Of a stretch of 64,000 nt of DNA, positions 61,769 through 64,000 are shown in pieces. Origin of the DNA: Adhaeribacter swui (lineage in GTDB: Bacteria > Bacteroidota > Bacteroidia > Cytophagales > Hymenobacteraceae). A model generated the notes under the pieces. It saw only the letters and a list, made by a program, of their open reading frames with translations, had not been told where the DNA came from and did no database searches. The stretch's first letter is position 1, and each line of letters begins with the position of its first letter. The translations under genes and the position numbers were made by a program. The DNA is taken from contig NZ_CP055156.1 of NCBI RefSeq assembly GCF_014217805.1, forward strand, positions 3,168,585 through 3,232,584, given 5' to 3'.

Positions 61769-63457
61769 TTAAAAATTAGAACCGGGCTTAGCCAAAACCT
61801 GTTTATCCTGCATTAACCGCGCTTTAAGCACCGTATAATCCACATCCTGTACTGCTTGTTTTTTATCAATGGCCTGCGCAGCCGCGGTGGTGGCACTTTG
61901 GCCCAGAATCATGAAAACTGGTTCCATACGGATAGAGCCGTAAGCAATGTGCGAACTGGATAAACAAACCGGCACCAGTAAGTTCTGGCATTCCTGCTTT
62001 TTCGGGACAATAGCGCCGTAGCCAATCTGGTAAGGCTCTTTTAAATGTACGCCAATGTCGCCTTCGTTTTGCACGTAGCCGTCGGGTTTTACGTAACGTT
62101 GGATGTTGTGCGAATCCAAAGAATAAGAACCCATGCCCACAGGGTTATTTACCGGCTTTTTACCCATGGTTTCGTTTTCTGTCATCACGTAGTCGCTTAT
62201 CATGCGGCGGGCTTCGCGCACGTAAATTTGGTGCGGCCAGTTGCCGTTATCTTTAAACTCATCCTTGGCCAAACCCCAGGTATTCAATTCTTTTTGCAAA
62301 TCGGCCGGAATTCTTGGGTCGGTGGCCATAAAGTAGAGTAAGCCTTTCTGGTAATTTTCGTGGGCTTTAATTATTTCCCGGCGGCGTTCGTAGCTGGCTT
62401 CGGGGTAGTCGTAGTTCATGCCGATGTAATCCGTACTGACCGGGCCGTGGTTGTTGGTGTCGGTTTTGCGGTTTGGAATCGGGTCGAATTTTTGAAACAA
62501 TTCCCGCCAACCGGAGTCAAAAACCCGCACCAGCAATTCGTACTGCGCCGGGTCGTAGTTGTCGGGTTTAGGAAAGGGAACCCGGTTATCCGGGTGATTA
62601 CTCAAGCACATCCGGAAATTATAAGCCTGCACTTTGTTATCGCCCTGCCCTTTTTCGCCCGGACTATCCGGTGATATTAACGGCAACAAACCACTTGCCG
62701 GGTTACCCGGAATTTTATACGGGTCGATGTTTTTCTTAAAATAATGATCGTGGTGCAACACGCCGGTCTGGATGCCGTTGTATTGTTCGCCGTAGACCGA
62801 GTTGGCTTCGCGGCCCACGTGGTAACTCACACCCGCTGTAGCCATTAAATCGCCTTCGTAGGTAGCATCAATAAATATTTTACCTTGGTACGTTTTTCCG
62901 CTCAGCGTTTTGATGGAAGTAATTTTACCATTTTGCTTAACCAAGCCGTTTTCCCGGTCGAGCCATTCGTCGCGGTAAACGGGTATTTTATTTTCTTTTA
63001 CAAAATCCTCGAAAACGGCTTCGGCCGCGTGCGGTTCAAAAATCCACATGGTGCGGTCGGCGCCGTCCATGGCGGGCGTGCCCTGGCCTTTATTGCCGTA
63101 CTCTTCTTTTTTCTGCCAGGCCCAAGCCTCGGGTTGCTGGTAATGCCGGTAAATGCGTTGGTAAAATTCGCGGGCAATGCCGCCAATTACTTCTTTTTTG
63201 CCGGTATCGGTAAAGCCTAAACCACCGGCCGCCAATCCGCCTAAATGCTTGTCCGGCGAAACCACAATCACGCTTTTGCCCAACCGGGTAGCTTGCACCG
63301 CTGCCGCTACTGCCGAAGAAGTACCCCCGTACACGATAATATCGGCTTTCAACTCATTCTCTGAGTTACCGGAAATGCTTTTACCGGAGCGACCGGCGCA
63401 GGAAAATAAACTAAAACCAATCAGCAGCCAGGCCGCCAGCCATTTTTGGGTTTTCAT
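61769..63457 (-). CDS. FAD-dependent oxidoreductase, lipoprotein
   Basis: A 562-residue protein of the FAD_oxidored family. A signal peptide ends in a lipobox with Cys20 (FSLFSC-AGRSG), so it is anchored in the envelope. The dinucleotide-binding segment ADIIVYGGTSSAVAAAVQA (about residues 38-56) has Ser/Ala in place of the usual last Gly, as in other family members. TGKIFIDATYEGDLMATAG (about 193-211) and the C-terminal GQSATTAAAQAIDKKQAVQDV are family landmarks. Members occur near polysaccharide-degrading genes; the substrate is unknown. Its start is the ATG directly before the signal peptide. Confidence 0.88.
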   Translation of the reverse strand: MKTQKWLAAWLLIGFSLFSCAGRSGKSISGNSENELKADIIVYGGTSSAVAAAVQATRLGKSVIVVSPDKHLGGLAAGGLGFTDTGKKEVIGGIAREFYQRIYRHYQQPEAWAWQKKEEYGNKGQGTPAMDGADRTMWIFEPHAAEAVFEDFVKENKIPVYRDEWLDRENGLVKQNGKITSIKTLSGKTYQGKIFIDATYEGDLMATAGVSYHVGREANSVYGEQYNGIQTGVLHHDHYFKKNIDPYKIPGNPASGLLPLISPDSPGEKGQGDNKVQAYNFRMCLSNHPDNRVPFPKPDNYDPAQYELLVRVFDSGWRELFQKFDPIPNRKTDTNNHGPVSTDYIGMNYDYPEASYERRREIIKAHENYQKGLLYFMATDPRIPADLQKELNTWGLAKDEFKDNGNWPHQIYVREARRMISDYVMTENETMGKKPVNNPVGMGSYSLDSHNIQRYVKPDGYVQNEGDIGVHLKEPYQIGYGAIVPKKQECQNLLVPVCLSSSHIAYGSIRMEPVFMILGQSATTAAAQAIDKKQAVQDVDYTVLKARLMQDKQVLAKPGSNF

Positions 63458-63605
63458 GCCTCGTTTATTTAGAAAAAAAAGAATAGATCTAAACCGGTAA
63501 TATTCCCTAATTTTTTCCGGAAAGGTTAAAGTTTTAAATTTAATATTATCCGGCGCTTCTAATTAGAGTATAATTTAAAAATTTTAAAAATTTATTCTGT
63601 ACTGC

Positions 63606-64000
63606 ATGATACAACGCCAGGTATATCGCATGCCCCAAGCGGGGTCTATCAATCATTTAAAACTGCAAACCGAAGCCTTGGCTTCGCCGAAAGCCGACGA
63701 AGTGTGCGTGGCGGTAAAAGCGATTGGGTTAAACTTTGCCGATGTTTTTGCCATGCAAGGATTGTACAGCGCTACGCCCAAAGGTTCTTTTGTGCCGGGT
63801 TTAGAATATTCTGGTGAAATAATAGCGGTGGGAGAGGCGGTAACCAACTGGCAGGTGGGCGATAAAGTAATGGGCGTAACCAAGTTCGGTGGGTACGCGT
63901 CGCACCTGAATAGCCATTACCGGTACGTGGTGCCGCTGCCCGAAGGCTGGAGCTTTGCCGAGGGAGCCGGTTTTCTGGTGCAGGGCCTCACGGCCTATTA
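63606..64000 (+). CDS. Medium-chain dehydrogenase (quinone oxidoreductase-like), 3'-truncated by window edge
   Basis: The frame from the ATG at 63606 stays open to the end of the window (131 residues). It reads MIQRQVYRMPQAGSINHLKL, then VKAIGLNFADVFAMQGLY (about residues 38-55), FVPGLEYSGEIIAVGEAV (about 63-80) and GDKVMGVTKFGGYASHL, the N-terminal GroES-like domain of the zinc-independent quinone oxidoreductase/VAT-1 branch of medium-chain dehydrogenases. The NADPH-binding half would follow beyond 64000. It is divergent from the FAD oxidoreductase gene by 148 bp. Confidence 0.88.
   Translation, partial: MIQRQVYRMPQAGSINHLKLQTEALASPKADEVCVAVKAIGLNFADVFAMQGLYSATPKGSFVPGLEYSGEIIAVGEAVTNWQVGDKVMGVTKFGGYASHLNSHYRYVVPLPEGWSFAEGAGFLVQGLTAY

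Overview
The window looks like chromosomal DNA from a member of the Bacteroidota, most likely an aerobic Cytophagales bacterium near Hymenobacteraceae (Adhaeribacter/Pontibacter-like). This is inferred from two SusC/SusD outer-membrane pairs, a type IX secretion sorting tail, promoters of the TAnnTTTG type, A/T-rich leaders in place of Shine-Dalgarno sites, and many conserved Bacteroidota families. No taxonomic search was possible. I see no rRNA, tRNA, CRISPR array, phage or complete insertion sequence.

Layout. 1-2.4 kb: the 3' part of a sodium:solute symporter and a short-chain dehydrogenase. 2.4-12.0 kb: two tandem SusD/SusC nutrient-uptake pairs on the minus strand with no enzymes beside them. 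12.5-22.2 kb: mostly housekeeping genes on the minus strand (prfB with its programmed +1 frameshift, ilvE, a cobalamin adenosyltransferase, a LolD/MacB-type ATPase, a membrane-TPR protein, gatC overlapping a plsC-like gene, a Nudix hydrolase, a FRG-domain protein). 22.5-29.4 kb: a ribose-type sugar ABC transporter facing an operon of a fumarylacetoacetase-fold enzyme and a ketoglutarate-semialdehyde-type dehydrogenase; together they suggest uptake and oxidative (Weimberg-like) breakdown of a pentose or similar sugar. 29.8-37.0 kb: DEAD-box helicase, lipoprotein, TPR protein, cupin, VOC protein and a large secreted beta-rich protein. 37.2-46.8 kb: pyrF, a DUF2851 gene, a membrane protein, a hexapeptide acyltransferase, trhO, a nucleoside phosphorylase, a LuxC-type acyl-CoA reductase divergent from a ferredoxin, and small acidic proteins. 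47.3-49.8 kb: a tight four-gene operon around a TelA-family protein whose other three members I cannot assign. 50-53.5 kb: a small accessory patch (outer-membrane protein, cupin, aldo/keto reductase, Crp/Fnr regulator, and a coiled-coil gene interrupted by an in-frame TAG). 53.6-64 kb: secreted or periplasmic carbohydrate-related enzymes (T9SS-sorted glucose/sorbosone dehydrogenase-like protein, Tat-exported glycosidase-like protein, aldo/keto reductase, lipoprotein FAD oxidoreductase) and the start of a medium-chain dehydrogenase.

The most novel-looking signal is non-coding. A 181-bp element occurs twice, at 26449-26629 (minus) and 61394-61574 (plus). The copies align without a gap at about 78% identity by hand count. 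Both lie between convergent genes, and both carry the same two hairpins with compensatory base-pair changes. This points to selection on structure, in a ncRNA or a small structured mobile repeat. Other points of interest are near-palindromic operators (TTTGYCATTTGGCAAA) before the Crp/Fnr gene and before the neighbouring aldo/keto reductase gene, the TelA operon, and the interrupted coiled-coil/membrane gene.
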